This document shows positions 16,276 to 25,934 of a stretch of 35,458 nt of DNA, in pieces. Position 1 is the first letter of the stretch. Each line of letters begins with the position of its first letter. A model generated the notes under the pieces. The model made no database searches. It was not told the DNA's origin and saw only the letters and a program-made list of their open reading frames with translations. The DNA is taken from positions 1 through 35,458 of the forward strand of contig NZ_JACMYO010000076.1 of NCBI RefSeq assembly GCF_020889685.1, given 5' to 3'. The translations under genes were made by a program, and so were the position numbers. Source of the DNA: Bradyrhizobium oropedii (GTDB lineage Bacteria > Pseudomonadota > Alphaproteobacteria > Rhizobiales > Xanthobacteraceae).

Positions 16276-17019
16276 ATGAAGAAGTTTTTGCTCGGAACGG
16301 TTGCTCTGATCGCCTTTGCTGCGCCTGCCGCGGCCGCTGACCTCGCTGCGCGCCCGTACACCAAGGCGCCGCCGATGATCGCTGCCGTCTATGACTGGAG
16401 CGGCTTCTACATCGGCGCCAACGGCGGCTGGGGCTCGAGCCACAATTGCTGGGACCAGGTCCCGGGCGGCATCTTCATCGGATCGGATGGTTGCCATGAT
16501 GCGACCGGCGGCGTCGCCGGCGGCCAGATCGGCTATCGCTGGCAGGCGGGCACCTGGGTGTTCGGCCTCGAAGCGCAGGGCGACTGGGCTGACCTGAAGG
16601 GTAGCAACAACAGCGCGATCTTCCCGGGCCTGTTCACCAACCAGACCAAGATCGACGCCTTCGGCCTGTTCACCGGCCAGATCGGCTACGCCGTCAACAA
16701 CGTGCTGCTCTACGCCAAGGGCGGTGCGGCGCTGACCGACAACCGCTTCAGCACCTACTTCACGCCGACCGGCGCGCTTGCCGGCCGCGCAAGCGACACC
16801 CGCTGGGGTGGCACCATCGGCGCCGGCATCGAAGTCGGCTTCGCGCCGAACTGGACCGCCGGCATCGAATACGACCACCTGTTCATGCAGGACAAGACCT
16901 ACAACCTCACCACCCCGACCGGCGCGCTGTTCAGCAGCATCCGCGATCGCCAGGACGTCGACCTCGTGACCGTCCGCGTGAACTACAAGTGGGGCGGCCC
17001 GGTCGTTGCGCGCTACTGA
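16276..17019 (+). CDS. Outer-membrane beta-barrel protein, Omp25/Omp31 type
   Basis: A 247-residue outer-membrane protein. The signal peptide (MKKFLLGTVALIAFAAPAAA) precedes ADLAARPYTKAPP, the usual mature N-terminus of rhizobial Omp25/Omp31 proteins. DWSGFYIGANGGWG opens the eight-stranded barrel. Repeated strands end in aromatic residues, with GQIGYAVNNVLLYAKGGAAL and VDLVTVRVNYKWGG near the C-terminus, which closes in VARY. Two cysteines in the first surface loop (HNCWDQ and DGCHDA) could form a disulfide; the neighbouring paralogue lacks them. Roles in relatives include membrane integrity and surface exposure; transport is unproven. GGGGAG precedes the ATG, a double hairpin lies in the leader, and a strong terminator follows. 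Confidence 0.93.
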   Translation: MKKFLLGTVALIAFAAPAAAADLAARPYTKAPPMIAAVYDWSGFYIGANGGWGSSHNCWDQVPGGIFIGSDGCHDATGGVAGGQIGYRWQAGTWVFGLEAQGDWADLKGSNNSAIFPGLFTNQTKIDAFGLFTGQIGYAVNNVLLYAKGGAALTDNRFSTYFTPTGALAGRASDTRWGGTIGAGIEVGFAPNWTAGIEYDHLFMQDKTYNLTTPTGALFSSIRDRQDVDLVTVRVNYKWGGPVVARY

Positions 17020-17046
17020 TCGCGCGACCCGGATTTGATCCAGACG

Positions 17047-17073
17047 AAAGGCCGGCCTCCCGCCGGCCTTTTT
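17047..17073 (+). terminator. Terminator of the first porin gene
   Basis: AAAGGCCGGC (17047-17056) and GCCGGCCTTT (17062-17071) form a strong stem with the 5-base loop CTCCC and run into TTTTT. It lies 28 bases after the stop codon. The same stem sequence is used after the second porin gene. Confidence 0.9.
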
Positions 17074-17313
17074 GTTTGCGCTGCCGCTTTGCTTGCGCGG
17101 TCAGCTTGCCTACGGGCGTGGCAACGCAGCGAGCCCGGTTGTGTCCGCGAAATACTGAGCGACCGCGCGCCGCACCTGCACGGCGAACACAAGAGCCGGC
17201 CCTGCGTCGGCTATTTCGTTGCGAGCAAGCGCGCGCCGGGCCTGGACCATTTTCCGTGCATTGTGGTTTCACAGATACACAACTTCCAAGATTTCTATGT
17301 AGAAACACGCGAG

Positions 17314-17358
17314 CGTCACACGACACTGCTGTGACGTTCCCTTCAATGTTTGAAGGGA
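17314..17358 (+). promoter_or_regulatory. Tandem hairpins in the leader of the second porin gene
   Basis: CGTCACA (17314-17320) pairs with TGTGACG (17330-17336). After one base, TCCCTTCAA (17338-17346) pairs with TTGAAGGGA (17350-17358) around the triloop TGT. Both stems are perfect and the second is not followed by T, so it is not a terminator. It ends 24 bases before the TTG start, matching the 23 bases in the first porin gene although the sequences differ. Confidence 0.55.
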
Positions 17359-17382
17359 CAACAAGAAAATGGGACTGGGACT

Positions 17383-18048
17383 TTGAAAATCAGGAATGTT
17401 TTGCTGGCGTCGGCCGGCATGTTTGCCCTCAGCGCAATTGCACCGGCAATGGCCGCCGATATGGCGGCACGCGCGCCTTACGTGAAGGCTCCGCCGCCGG
17501 CCGCGATCTACAACTGGACCGGCTTCTACATCGGCGGCTTCGGTGGCTATGCCAGCGAGGAGTCCGGCAATCCGAAGATGGAAGGCGGCTTCGCCGGCGG
17601 CACCATCGGCTACAACTGGCAGACCAGCAACATCGTGTACGGCCTCGAGGCCGACGGCGCCTGGGCTGACGTCGACGCTTCGGCCAGCACGCTCGGCGTC
17701 ACCGTGAAGAGCAAGGTCGACGCGCTCGGCACCGCGCGCGGCCGCATCGGCTTCGCCGTCGACAAGGTGCTGTTCTACGGCACCGGCGGCTACGCCTGGG
17801 TCGACAATAAGATCAGCGTCAGCGCGCTCGGCGTGACCGCTTCGCAGAGCAACTTCCACTCCGGCTGGACCGTCGGCGCCGGCATCGAGGCGTTCATCGC
17901 GCCGCAGTGGTCGGTCAAGGGCGAGTACCTGTATCGCAGCCTCGGCAGCGAGACCTACTTCGGCGTGCGGTCCCCCGACCTCAACCTGCACAGCGTCCAG
18001 TTCGGCGTGAACTATCACTTCGGCGGCCCGATCGTCGCCAAGTACTAA
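17383..18048 (+). CDS. Outer-membrane beta-barrel protein, Omp25/Omp31 type, second copy
   Basis: A 221-residue paralogue of the preceding porin. The start is probably TTG 17383, giving [M]KIRNVLLASAGMFALSAIAP and cleavage after AMA, before ADMAARAPYVKAPPP. An in-frame TTG at 17350 lies inside a hairpin and is less likely. A five-codon frame starting ATG 17370 ends at TGA overlapping the TTG (TTGA). NWTGFYIGGFGGYAS opens the barrel, VYGLEADGAWADV and RGRIGFAVDKVLFYGTGGYAW are typical strands, and the end is VNYHFGGPIVAKY. It has no cysteines, unlike its neighbour. A terminator with the same stem as that of the first copy follows, so each gene is its own unit. The copies are clearly diverged. 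Confidence 0.9.
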   Translation: MKIRNVLLASAGMFALSAIAPAMAADMAARAPYVKAPPPAAIYNWTGFYIGGFGGYASEESGNPKMEGGFAGGTIGYNWQTSNIVYGLEADGAWADVDASASTLGVTVKSKVDALGTARGRIGFAVDKVLFYGTGGYAWVDNKISVSALGVTASQSNFHSGWTVGAGIEAFIAPQWSVKGEYLYRSLGSETYFGVRSPDLNLHSVQFGVNYHFGGPIVAKY

Positions 18049-18076
18049 GAGATCGACCTGCGGTCAGATCGCACGG

Positions 18077-18103
18077 AAAGGCCGGCCTCGCGCCGGCCTT
18101 TTT
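18077..18103 (+). terminator. Terminator of the second porin gene
   Basis: AAAGGCCGGC (18077-18086) and GCCGGCCTTT (18092-18101) form the stem, with loop CTCGC and TTTTT after it. The arms are identical to those of the first porin terminator, 28 bases after the stop, which supports duplication of the gene together with its terminator. Confidence 0.9.
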
Positions 18104-18192
18104 GCGTCCCGGAACCCCACCCTGCTGACGGCTGCTGCCAACAAGCAAACTATCCGTTGATGGAGACGACTCAGGACTGGAAATTGTCGGCC

Positions 18193-18207
18193 GTTCTTCC
18201 TACGTTC
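18193..18207 (+). promoter_or_regulatory. uvrA: LexA box (SOS) upstream of uvrA
   Basis: GTTCTTCCTACGTTC matches GTTC-N7-GTTC exactly. It is about 90 bases before the uvrA start. Its second half overlaps an 8-bp inverted repeat (GACTGGAA at 18175-18182, TTCCAGTC at 18205-18212). uvrA is a known LexA target in alphaproteobacteria. Confidence 0.8.
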
Positions 18208-18295
18208 CAGTCTTCTCACCCATCGGCGCAAGGTCCCGGCAGCACCGGCGATGCGCGCCCAAAAGGCGCCCGATCATGCGCCCGGAATTGTCGCA

Positions 18296-21283
<2,988 letters not shown>

Positions 21284-21289
21284 TCGGGC

Positions 21290-21556
21290 ATGCCGCTGTA
21301 CAGCTACATCGTGAGCTATCGGAGCTCGACGCATGCTGTGCAGGGCCGCTACAGCAACTTCAAGGGCTTTGCACCACAGGCGTTGGCGCAGATCCCGGAT
21401 GGCGCACTTCCAGGACTGACTCCAGTGTTGCGAAAAGATTTGGCCCGGGCTTGGGGCGAATGGGAGCAGATGCCGGAATTGTCGCGCGTATGGCGGACAA
21501 GATTTGAAGTCGGCGATCACGAGATGGTCGTGTACGCGGTCGAAACCAGAACCTGA
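21290..21556 (+). CDS. Hypothetical 88-residue protein downstream of uvrA
   Basis: It starts 7 bases after the uvrA stop on the same strand and so is probably co-transcribed, which would put it under SOS control. The protein is compact and soluble: strands MPLYSYIVSYR and GRYSNFKGF at the start, a helix with RKDLARAWGEWEQMPELSRV, and ending VGDHEMVVYAVETRT. No family was recognised, and no membrane or signal segment is visible. The ribosome site would lie within the last uvrA codons (GGCGGAG). A repeat begins right after its stop. Confidence 0.65.
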   Translation: MPLYSYIVSYRSSTHAVQGRYSNFKGFAPQALAQIPDGALPGLTPVLRKDLARAWGEWEQMPELSRVWRTRFEVGDHEMVVYAVETRT

Positions 21557-21558
21557 CG

Positions 21559-21594
21559 CGTAGGATGATAGAGTGAAGCGAAACCCATCCTACG
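21559..21594. repeat. Short palindromic repeat between converging genes
   Basis: CGTAGGATG (21559-21567) and CATCCTACG (21586-21594) are perfect inverted copies around a GAGTGAAGCGAAACC core, a dispersed repeat type I recall in Bradyrhizobium. Its right arm reaches into the stop codon of the VOC gene (21590-21592). Confidence 0.7.
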
Positions 21595-21961
21595 GATTCC
21601 CGCGATAGGTGGCGATCTGCCAGACGTTTGCCCAGGGATCCCGGACCATCGCTCGTCTGTCGCCGTAGGGCGTATCCGCAGGTGTCTCGATCGATTCGGC
21701 GCCGGCCGCAATCGCCCGCCGATAGATCTCGTCGGCGTTCGGAACATAGACGTAGAGAAAGGCCGGCATTGCTTCTCGGACGCCCCCGCCGTCGCTGATC
21801 AGGATGATCGAGTCCCCGATGCGCATTTCCGTCGGCGCTCCGGGCCGGACTTCGCCTTTCGCGCCGAAGACGTCTCTCAGGAAACCGGCCAAGCCGGTCA
21901 GATCGCGCGTGACAATTCTCGGTATGACGGCAGGCCAGCCGGCGGGCTTGAAGTGAGTCAT
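21590..21961 (-). CDS. VOC-fold (glyoxalase/bleomycin-resistance type) protein
   Basis: A 123-residue protein of the vicinal oxygen chelate superfamily, PhnB-like subgroup. Family marks are PAVIPRIVTRDLTGLAGFLRDVFGAKGE, the strand MRIGDSIILISDGGG, FLYVYVPNADEIYRRAIAAGAESIETPAD, then YGDRRAMVRDPWANVWQIAT near the end, with RDPWGNxW being the classic closing motif. Members act as metal-dependent lyases, dioxygenases or binding proteins; which applies here is unknown. The ATG at 21961 gives MTHFKPAGWPAVIPR; 21 further in-frame codons upstream are unconvincing. Its last codons run into a palindromic repeat. Confidence 0.88.
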   Translation of the reverse strand: MTHFKPAGWPAVIPRIVTRDLTGLAGFLRDVFGAKGEVRPGAPTEMRIGDSIILISDGGGVREAMPAFLYVYVPNADEIYRRAIAAGAESIETPADTPYGDRRAMVRDPWANVWQIATYRGNP

Positions 21962-22028
21962 GTGTGCCTGTCTTGGGCTAAGCAAGTACCCCGGGTGTGC
22001 GAAGTGAGACTTCCGATCAAACACGTTG

Positions 22029-22064
22029 GTAGCTCCCGCATGTCGCTTCGCTCATGCGGGCTAC
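22029..22064. repeat. Short palindromic repeat upstream of the VOC gene
   Basis: GTAGCTCCCGCATG (22029-22042) pairs with CATGCGGGCTAC (22053-22064), with one bulged base, around TCGCTTCGCT. This GTAGC(T)CCCGCATG / CATGCGGGCTAC type is a dispersed repeat I recall in related genomes. It lies between the PRC-barrel gene and the VOC gene. Confidence 0.65.
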
Positions 22065-22084
22065 GGCTTCCCTCACCTGCTCTG

Positions 22085-22417
22085 CTACACCGCCCAATAA
22101 TTCGGGTGCGTATACGATCGCGAGCGATCGCCCCAGTCGAATTCGTCGCCATCGAATTCGCACGGTCCGGTGCGCAGCTCCTCCAGCGTCACCTCGACCT
22201 CGAAGGCCTGCCGGGCGGGATCAAAACGCAGCGCGGTCCACCTGACGGGATAGTGGTGGTGGGTACTCAGCACGCCGCCGGTCTTGATGATGGCGTAGGC
22301 AACCGTTCCGCTGACCTTGTCGAGCATCAGCCGCTCGATCGAACCGAGCCTTGCGCCGTCGCGCCCGAAGACGCAGACGTGCTCGACGCGGTCACTGGGC
22401 ACCAAGGTATGATGCAT
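22085..22417 (-). CDS. PRC-barrel domain protein
   Basis: A 110-residue protein with a PRC-barrel-like fold: HVCVFGRDGARLGSIERLMLDKVSGTVAYAIIKTGGV, where the GxxxGxIxxxxxDxxxGxVxYAvi pattern is characteristic, then HHYPVRWTALRFDPARQAFEVEV. Photosynthetic reaction-centre H subunits and RimM share this domain; small stand-alone members often have unknown roles and are common in Bradyrhizobium. The ATG at 22417 is preceded by GGGAGGATGCC, a strong ribosome site, so this start is firm. The end is acidic and aromatic (FDGDEFDWGDR). It stands alone. Confidence 0.88.
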   Translation of the reverse strand: MHHTLVPSDRVEHVCVFGRDGARLGSIERLMLDKVSGTVAYAIIKTGGVLSTHHHYPVRWTALRFDPARQAFEVEVTLEELRTGPCEFDGDEFDWGDRSRSYTHPNYWAV

Positions 22418-22867
22418 GGCATCCTCCCGCTGTTTCCTCGTATTTGCTCGATAATATATGCCCGCCGCGCCGGTGAGCCAATGGGTCGTAGCTCGGCGAC
22501 AGGCCATAAGCCGGGTTAGCCCTGCTGCGTTATTCCAGGTCAACGAGTTGCACGAACACCGGTGACAAGCTCCTCGCAATGACGACGAAAGGAGCACCCG
22601 ACAAATGCCATCGTCGCGGCGGCGGGCACCTGCATTATTTCGGAATAATAGAAACGTATCACTGATTTGCCCGACGCGTCAAGTCGCTTTTCCGGTGCCG
22701 GCAGCCACCTGCTACTTTGCATGGGGTTGTTTTCGATATTTTGGGACGTGGACCTTTGCTTCATCGCTTCAGCTCGAAAGTTGCCAAGCAATTTTTGTCG
22801 CGAGCTTTTCGCAATGACGACCAAGAGAGTACCTGACACAGTTAAGGCTACGCCCTGCGCACGGCCC
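22418..22867. other. Intergenic region with repeat remnants
   Basis: No gene is supported in these 450 bases. The part near the PRC-barrel gene should hold its promoter. Most of the rest is a composite repeat (22562-22840): two imperfect direct copies flank a segment that I recall as a dispersed Bradyrhizobium sequence (CTGATTTGCCCGACG ... TTTGCATGGGGTTG). Confidence 0.55.
22562..22840. repeat. Composite dispersed repeat with flanking direct copies
   Basis: GTGACAAGCTCCTCGCAATG (from 22562) and GTCGCGAGCTTTTCGCAATG (from 22797) begin two direct copies of about 44 bases that agree at roughly three quarters of positions and lie 235 bases apart. Between them is an AT-richer segment with GCCCGACGCGTCAAG and TGCATGGGGTTGTTTTCG, sequences I recall from many Bradyrhizobium intergenic regions. 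The CTCGCAATGACG word also ends the palindrome at 23827-23912. The element looks like a degenerate mobile repeat. Confidence 0.55.
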
Positions 22868-23815
22868 CTACTCCGTCCTTCTGAGAAACGCCCCGAACGC
22901 CCTTGGCCCATCGCCGACCTTGACCTCGCCAATCACCTTCAGCTCGGCGGCATCGATCACGCTCAACGTATTGCTCTCCCAGTTCGCGACTACGATGCGT
23001 TTGCCGTCGCCCGTTGCCTCGATGCCTTCGGGATAGTCGCCGACCGTGATCCGCTTCACCGGCTGCAAGGTCGCGAGGTCGAACACGCTGACCTTGCCGT
23101 CATACTGGTCGGTGACGAAGCCGCGGCCCTGCGCCAGCGCCACCGCATAGGGGCGCAGGCCGACGTGGACGCGGCCAAGCTCGCGCGCACCGGCGATGTC
23201 GATCACGGAGACGTCGTTGGAGCCGACATTGGCGGTGTAGGCGCGCTTGCCGTCGGCATCGATGGTGACGCCGAACGGGCGGGTGCCGACCTTCACGATC
23301 CCTCTCCGCTCCCGCGTGGCGGTGTCGACGATCGACACGCTGTCGTCGTCGCGGTCGGCCGAGAGCAGCAGACGCCCGTCCGGCGTCACGGCGAGCCCGG
23401 ACGGCGATGCGCCGACCGCGATGCTGGCGGCAACCCGCTGCTCCTTCGCGTCGATCACCCGCACCGCGGCGGCATACCAGTCGGCGACGTAGACCGTCGC
23501 TCCGTCGGGTGCTACCGCAATGCCGAGCGGACCGCCGCCGACATCGACCCGGCCGACCACCTTCCGCGCGGCCGCGTCGACCACGGTGAGCGCCTTGGCA
23601 TCCGGGCTTGTCACATAGGCAAAGCGGCCGTCATTGCTGACCGCGACGCCGGCGGGCTTGCCGCCGATCGCAATCGTCGCGACCGGCTTCGAGGTCGCGA
23701 GATCGACCACCGTGAGATCGTCGCTGAGCTGGTTGGTGACGAACGCCTCCTCGGCATGCGCGCCGCCGAGCAGGCCGAGCAGCGCAGCCAGAACGATCGT
23801 CTTCACGGTACGCAC
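22868..23815 (-). CDS. Periplasmic YncE-like beta-propeller protein
   Basis: A protein of about 315 residues with a signal peptide (TIVLAALLGLLGGAHA) and six to seven YVTN-type beta-propeller repeats of about 42 residues. Examples are YVTSPDAKALTVVD, VYVADWYAAAVRVID, LLSADRDDDSVSIVD, YTANVGSNDVSVID, FVTDQYDGKVSVFD and VVANWESNTLSVID. The start is uncertain among GTG codons at 23827, 23815 and 23806; 23815 was chosen because GGATGG lies just upstream. Such propellers act as periplasmic binding modules, and a related one accompanies PQQ-dependent alcohol oxidation clusters. The gene before it encodes an MxaD-like protein, which supports that link. No dehydrogenase gene is in the window. Confidence 0.88.
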   Translation of the reverse strand: MRTVKTIVLAALLGLLGGAHAEEAFVTNQLSDDLTVVDLATSKPVATIAIGGKPAGVAVSNDGRFAYVTSPDAKALTVVDAAARKVVGRVDVGGGPLGIAVAPDGATVYVADWYAAAVRVIDAKEQRVAASIAVGASPSGLAVTPDGRLLLSADRDDDSVSIVDTATRERRGIVKVGTRPFGVTIDADGKRAYTANVGSNDVSVIDIAGARELGRVHVGLRPYAVALAQGRGFVTDQYDGKVSVFDLATLQPVKRITVGDYPEGIEATGDGKRIVVANWESNTLSVIDAAELKVIGEVKVGDGPRAFGAFLRRTE

Positions 23816-23826
23816 AATTCCATCCA

Positions 23827-23912
23827 CGTCATTGCGAGTAAAGCGAAGCAATCCACGGCGCCGCAGAACGGAAGAATGGATTGCTTCGTCGCTGCCGCTC
23901 CTCGCAATGACG
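23827..23912. repeat. 86-base nested palindromic repeat
   Basis: Outer arms CGTCATTGCGAG (23827-23838) and CTCGCAATGACG (23901-23912) are perfect inverted copies. Inner arms CGAAGCAATCCA (23844-23855) and TGGATTGCTTCG (23877-23888) are also perfect. It separates the SRPBCC gene from the propeller gene and is a classic dispersed repeat form in Bradyrhizobium-type genomes. Confidence 0.85.
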
Positions 23913-23929
23913 GTACGGTTCGCATCCGC

Positions 23930-24439
23930 TCAGGTCCCGCTCTCGATCTTCTTCTTCAGCGCCTCGAGCCCGGCCTTGTAGAGCCCGCTCACCGCCTTGA
24001 TCGCGGCCTCGTCGTTCAGTTCCGGCGGCGGATCATTGTTGGGAAAGCCGCGGTAGAACGCGCCGGCCCATTCCAGCTTCGTCTTGCCCTCGGGCGCCGG
24101 CGACACCGTCAGCGTCGAGGAATAGTTGGTGACCGGCAGCACCTTCACGTCGACCGCCGTGATCCGGTACGAATAGCTCATCATCTCGGGCTCGTATTTG
24201 TAGAGTTCCTCGTCGACGGTGGCGCCGATGTCGTTGCCCTTCTCGCCTTCGGTCTTGGTGACGCCGGCGAGCCAGCTCATGTCCTGGAAATTGCCGATCA
24301 CCGCCCACACCTTCGCCTGCGGCGCGTCGATCTCGATGGATTCCCGCACCTTCTGGCGGGTCGGCCCATGGGCCCAGGCGGCCCCCAACACAGCCAATGC
24401 CGCCACCACGACGCCGGCACGCGCGATCGTACGCCTCAT
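23930..24439 (-). CDS. Periplasmic SRPBCC protein, MxaD-like
   Basis: A 169-residue protein with a signal peptide (MRRTIARAGVVVAALAVLGA, cleavage near AWA-HG). The mature part is an SRPBCC (START-like) domain: RQKVRESIEIDAPQAKVWAV, IGNFQDMSWL, then VDEELYKYEPEMMSYSYRI and LEWAGAFYRGFPNND. The motif KVWAVIGNFQDMSW is the same as in MxaD of methylotrophs, a periplasmic helper reported to aid electron flow from methanol dehydrogenase to its cytochrome. The MxaD role here is inference, since no mxa or xox gene lies in the window. It reads into the YncE-like propeller gene, with a palindromic repeat between them. Confidence 0.88.
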   Translation of the reverse strand: MRRTIARAGVVVAALAVLGAAWAHGPTRQKVRESIEIDAPQAKVWAVIGNFQDMSWLAGVTKTEGEKGNDIGATVDEELYKYEPEMMSYSYRITAVDVKVLPVTNYSSTLTVSPAPEGKTKLEWAGAFYRGFPNNDPPPELNDEAAIKAVSGLYKAGLEALKKKIESGT

Positions 24440-24593
24440 CCTTGTTCTCTCCCGGTTTGTCGGTCTGCGCCGTGACGGGCGCGCCGAAGCTTATGGTTCG
24501 AGATTCTAGACTAGATCGGGGATCGGCTTCTTGCACCAGAGCGAAGTTCGCGGCCGCCGGGTTCGCCGGGAGGCAAGCCGCTGGACAACGGGT

Positions 24594-25358
24594 TCATTCC
24601 TCGATCGCGGCCTCGACGAACCCCTTCGGGTCGTCGCAGAACTCGCGCATCAGCCGGTAGTGATCGGTATCCCGCAGGCTTACCGGCTCGAGCCCGTATT
24701 TGGTCAGCCGCAGCAGCGTCGCGTTCGGATAGGCCATCAGGAGGGGCGCATGCGTCGCCATGATCACCTGGCAGTGGCCGGTGCCGTGCATCCGGTGCAG
24801 CAGCTTGAGGAATTCGATCTGGCGCGCCGGCGACAGCGCGGATTCCGGCTCGTCGAAGATGAAGATGCCCTGCCGCTGGCAGCGCTCCTCGAAGAAGCGC
24901 AGAAAGCCTTCGCCGTGGGAATAGGACAGGAAGTTCGGCGGTATGTCTCCGACGTCCAGCGCGGCCTCGTCGACATAGCGCGCCACCGAGAAGAAGCTCT
25001 CTGCGCGGAAGAACCAGCCGTTGGTGATCTTGGGCAGCCAGCTTGCACGCAGCGCCACCGCAAGCGAGCCGCCCATCTTCTCCACTGCACGACCATGGTC
25101 GACCGCGCGATAGCCCTTGCCGCCGCCGGCGTCGTCATAGCCGGCCATCACGGCGATACCTTCCAGCAACGTCGACTTGCCGGTGCCGTTCTCGCCGACG
25201 ATGATGGTGATCGCCTTGTCGAAGCCGAGTTCAAATTCGTCGCGCAGCAGCGGCAGCACGAACGGATAGGCCTCGCGGTTGGGAATGCGGGTCGGATCGA
25301 GCCAGACCCGCCGGAGATACGGCGCGGGCATATTGATCGGACGCTGTCGTCTTGCCAC
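24594..25358 (-). CDS. AAA-type ATP-binding protein (COG3910-like predicted ATPase)
   Basis: A single-domain ABC/SMC-like ATPase of about 254 residues. Walker A is GENGTGKST, the Walker B is QGIFIFDEPESALSP, the signature-like segment is FLSYSHGEGFLRFFEERC, and the switch His is in IMATHAPLLM. The arginine and aromatic residues before Walker A (LRDEFELGFDKAITIIVG) are usual. Members are found alone or with nucleases or toxin-antitoxin genes; no partner is seen here. The start is uncertain: GTG 25358 has GGAGGCGAGGG upstream and was chosen; ATG 25331 (MPAPYLRRVWLDP) is the main alternative. It is divergent from the thioesterase gene. Confidence 0.88.
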   Translation of the reverse strand: MARRQRPINMPAPYLRRVWLDPTRIPNREAYPFVLPLLRDEFELGFDKAITIIVGENGTGKSTLLEGIAVMAGYDDAGGGKGYRAVDHGRAVEKMGGSLAVALRASWLPKITNGWFFRAESFFSVARYVDEAALDVGDIPPNFLSYSHGEGFLRFFEERCQRQGIFIFDEPESALSPARQIEFLKLLHRMHGTGHCQVIMATHAPLLMAYPNATLLRLTKYGLEPVSLRDTDHYRLMREFCDDPKGFVEAAIEE

Positions 25359-25525
25359 CGGCCGCCCTCGCCTCCACGCACCAGCCCGAACCATCCCAGA
25401 TGCGCCGGACAGCGTCAAGAACATAACAGGAACGATACACGCCGGGCTGGCGCGCATGCCCGCGCACAATGATACGTTCGGCTCCCAGCGCCGCAGCGCT
25501 CCGCTCCAACCTAGATGATCCCCAC

Positions 25526-25930
25526 ATGACAGCTTCGCCTCCCGAGGGCTTCAAACTCCTGCCGAACCGCCCAGGGTTCATCGACCACAACGGCCCTTAC
25601 TACTGGCGCGAAAGCGAAGCAGGCCCCGAATGGGGTTTTCAGAGCGACGAGCGGCACGGTAACCCCTACGGCTACATCCATGGCGGGGCGATCCTCGGCT
25701 TCCTCGACACCGCGCTCGGCAGCGCCGTCTTCGTGGCGACCAAGCGCAAATGCGCCACCGTGTCGCTGGACAGCCGCTTCGTCAGCGGCACGGCGCCAGG
25801 TTCATGGATCATCGGCCGCACCATCGTGAAGAAGATCACGCGGACCTTCGCCTTCGTCGATGGGGAAGCCTTCGCCGGCGACAAGCTGCTGGTGACGGCG
25901 GCGGCCGTCTTCCGCGTCTTCGACGAATGA
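25526..25930 (+). CDS. PaaI-type hotdog thioesterase
   Basis: A 134-residue hotdog-fold protein predicted to hydrolyse acyl- or aryl-CoA thioesters. The hallmark HGGAILGFLDTALG (residues about 52-65) contains the catalytic-site His-Gly-Gly and Asp. VSLDSRFVSGTAPGSW and GRTIVKKITRTFAFVDGEA follow as the next strands. The end is FRVFDE. The substrate is not clear. The ATG at 25526 is chosen because MTASPPEGFKLLP fits; 19 further codons upstream are not conserved-looking. It is followed after four bases by a WYL-like small gene on the same strand, so the two probably form an operon. Confidence 0.92.
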   Translation: MTASPPEGFKLLPNRPGFIDHNGPYYWRESEAGPEWGFQSDERHGNPYGYIHGGAILGFLDTALGSAVFVATKRKCATVSLDSRFVSGTAPGSWIIGRTIVKKITRTFAFVDGEAFAGDKLLVTAAAVFRVFDE

Positions 25931-25934
25931 ACGG

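Larger units (their letters stand above)
17020..17382. other. 363-base region between the two porin genes
   Basis: It contains the terminator of the first porin gene (17047-17073), a stretch of about 200 bases with no supported gene, and the double-hairpin leader of the second (17314-17358). The promoter of the second porin probably lies at about 17260-17310, but I could not fix its elements. Confidence 0.55.

Noticed and set aside
17338..17358. Hairpin before the second porin as a terminator of the first
   Set aside because: The first porin already has a strong terminator at 17047-17073, and this stem is followed by ACAACAAG instead of T.
22605..22817. Open frame with CPTRQVAF and CYFAWGCFRYF
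   Set aside because: It lies in the dispersed repeat and is of a type I recall as a spurious frame in Bradyrhizobium annotation.
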